A stretch of DNA of 6,110 bases, from the NCBI GenBank assembly GCA_013151115.1, contig JAADIW010000077.1:1-6110 (forward strand), given 5' to 3'. The stretch's first letter is position 1. Each line of letters begins with the position of its first letter. Origin of the DNA: Caldisericota bacterium (lineage in GTDB: Bacteria; Bipolaricaulota; Bipolaricaulia; Bipolaricaulales; Bipolaricaulaceae). Made by a program: the position numbers and the translations under genes. Below are positions 5,944-6,110 of this stretch, piece after piece. The notes below the pieces were generated by a model, which worked only from the letters and a program-made list of their open reading frames with translations, did not search any database and was not told the DNA's origin.

Positions 5944-6110
5944 GTGCCTTTCCCCGCGAGTATCCGCACCGCCTCCAGGGCCACGTCGATGGCCCGTTTC
6001 TCCCCCTCCCGGAAGAGGCGCTCCTTCTCCTCCAGCGATGGCTGCTCCGGCAGCCAGATGTTGGAATCGGTGGCCAACACCGCCCCCACCCGTACCCCCC
6101 GGAGGCATCC
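5940..6110 (-). CDS. C-terminal end of a probable nucleoside phosphorylase (PNP/UDP family), cut by window edge
   Basis: Only the last 56 codons are in the window. The readable peptide includes GVRVGAVLATDSNIW followed by a charged segment and GEKRAIDVALEAVRILAGKG up to the TGA at 5942-5940. It resembles the end of the PNP/UDP phosphorylase family, where a strand of the type GL.AG.VLA is followed by a variable loop and a final amphipathic helix of the type HAVKIVVEAARRLL (uridine phosphorylase). Such enzymes split nucleosides with phosphate into a base and pentose 1-phosphate; purine nucleoside, methylthioadenosine and uridine specificities cannot be separated from this fragment. The stop overlaps the start of the adenine deaminase homologue (ATGA), so the two are in one operon, and a base-releasing enzyme next to a base deaminase is sensible. 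Coding here is supported by the overlap and by the peptide's character; the product name is moderate in certainty. Confidence 0.6.
   Translation of the reverse strand, partial: GCLRGVRVGAVLATDSNIWLPEQPSLEEKERLFREGEKRAIDVALEAVRILAGKGT

Noticed and set aside
5944..6108. N-terminal extension of the adenine deaminase homologue to an ATG near 6108
   Set aside because: The added 55 residues are Gly-rich and motif-free, while another frame of the same DNA gives a sensible nucleoside phosphorylase C-terminus ending in ATGA overlap with the ATG at 5943.

Overview
This window is GC-rich (by eye about two-thirds G+C), densely coded bacterial DNA holding six protein genes, two of them cut by the window edges. 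The S-adenosylmethionine synthetase is clearly of the bacterial MetK type. Promoter-like boxes fit TAnnnT/TATAAT, and Shine-Dalgarno sites are used by metK and by the gene at 3449-4147. No rRNA, tRNA, insertion sequence, CRISPR array or phage gene is visible. The taxon cannot be fixed from this sequence. The mix of metabolic genes would suit an uncultivated, possibly thermophilic lineage, but that is a guess.

Left part (1-2111): a hydantoinase/oxoprolinase A-subunit gene (hyuA type) runs on the minus strand off the left edge. It is divergent from a plus-strand gene for a creatinase/prolidase-like M24 protein whose metal ligands are partly replaced. The 105-bp gap between them holds a TATAAT box for the M24 gene, a TAGTAT box close enough to the hyuA start to suggest a leaderless mRNA, and a nested palindrome between them that could be an operator.

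Middle (2112-3429): metK follows the M24 gene on the plus strand. It has its own promoter (TTGCAG-17-TACCAT), a leader of only about 14 nt, a strong Shine-Dalgarno and a GTG start. There is no room for a SAM riboswitch if that promoter is used.

Right part (3449-6110, all minus strand): read in the direction of transcription, this is the C-terminal end of a probable nucleoside phosphorylase, then an adenine deaminase-family gene overlapping it by ATGA, then after 104 bp a gene for a probable flavin/PLP-type split-barrel (PNPOx-like) protein that converges tail to tail on metK. The phosphorylase-deaminase pair points to purine salvage: free adenine released from nucleosides, including those left after SAM use, could be deaminated to hypoxanthine.

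Most of the window is ordinary metabolism, and I do not see a clear new multi-gene system. The items most worth a second look are the degenerate metal centre of the M24 protein, the divergent SDHT motif of the adenine deaminase homologue, the unusual layout of the split-barrel protein, and a possible pair of mutually exclusive hairpins next to that gene's ribosome-binding site.
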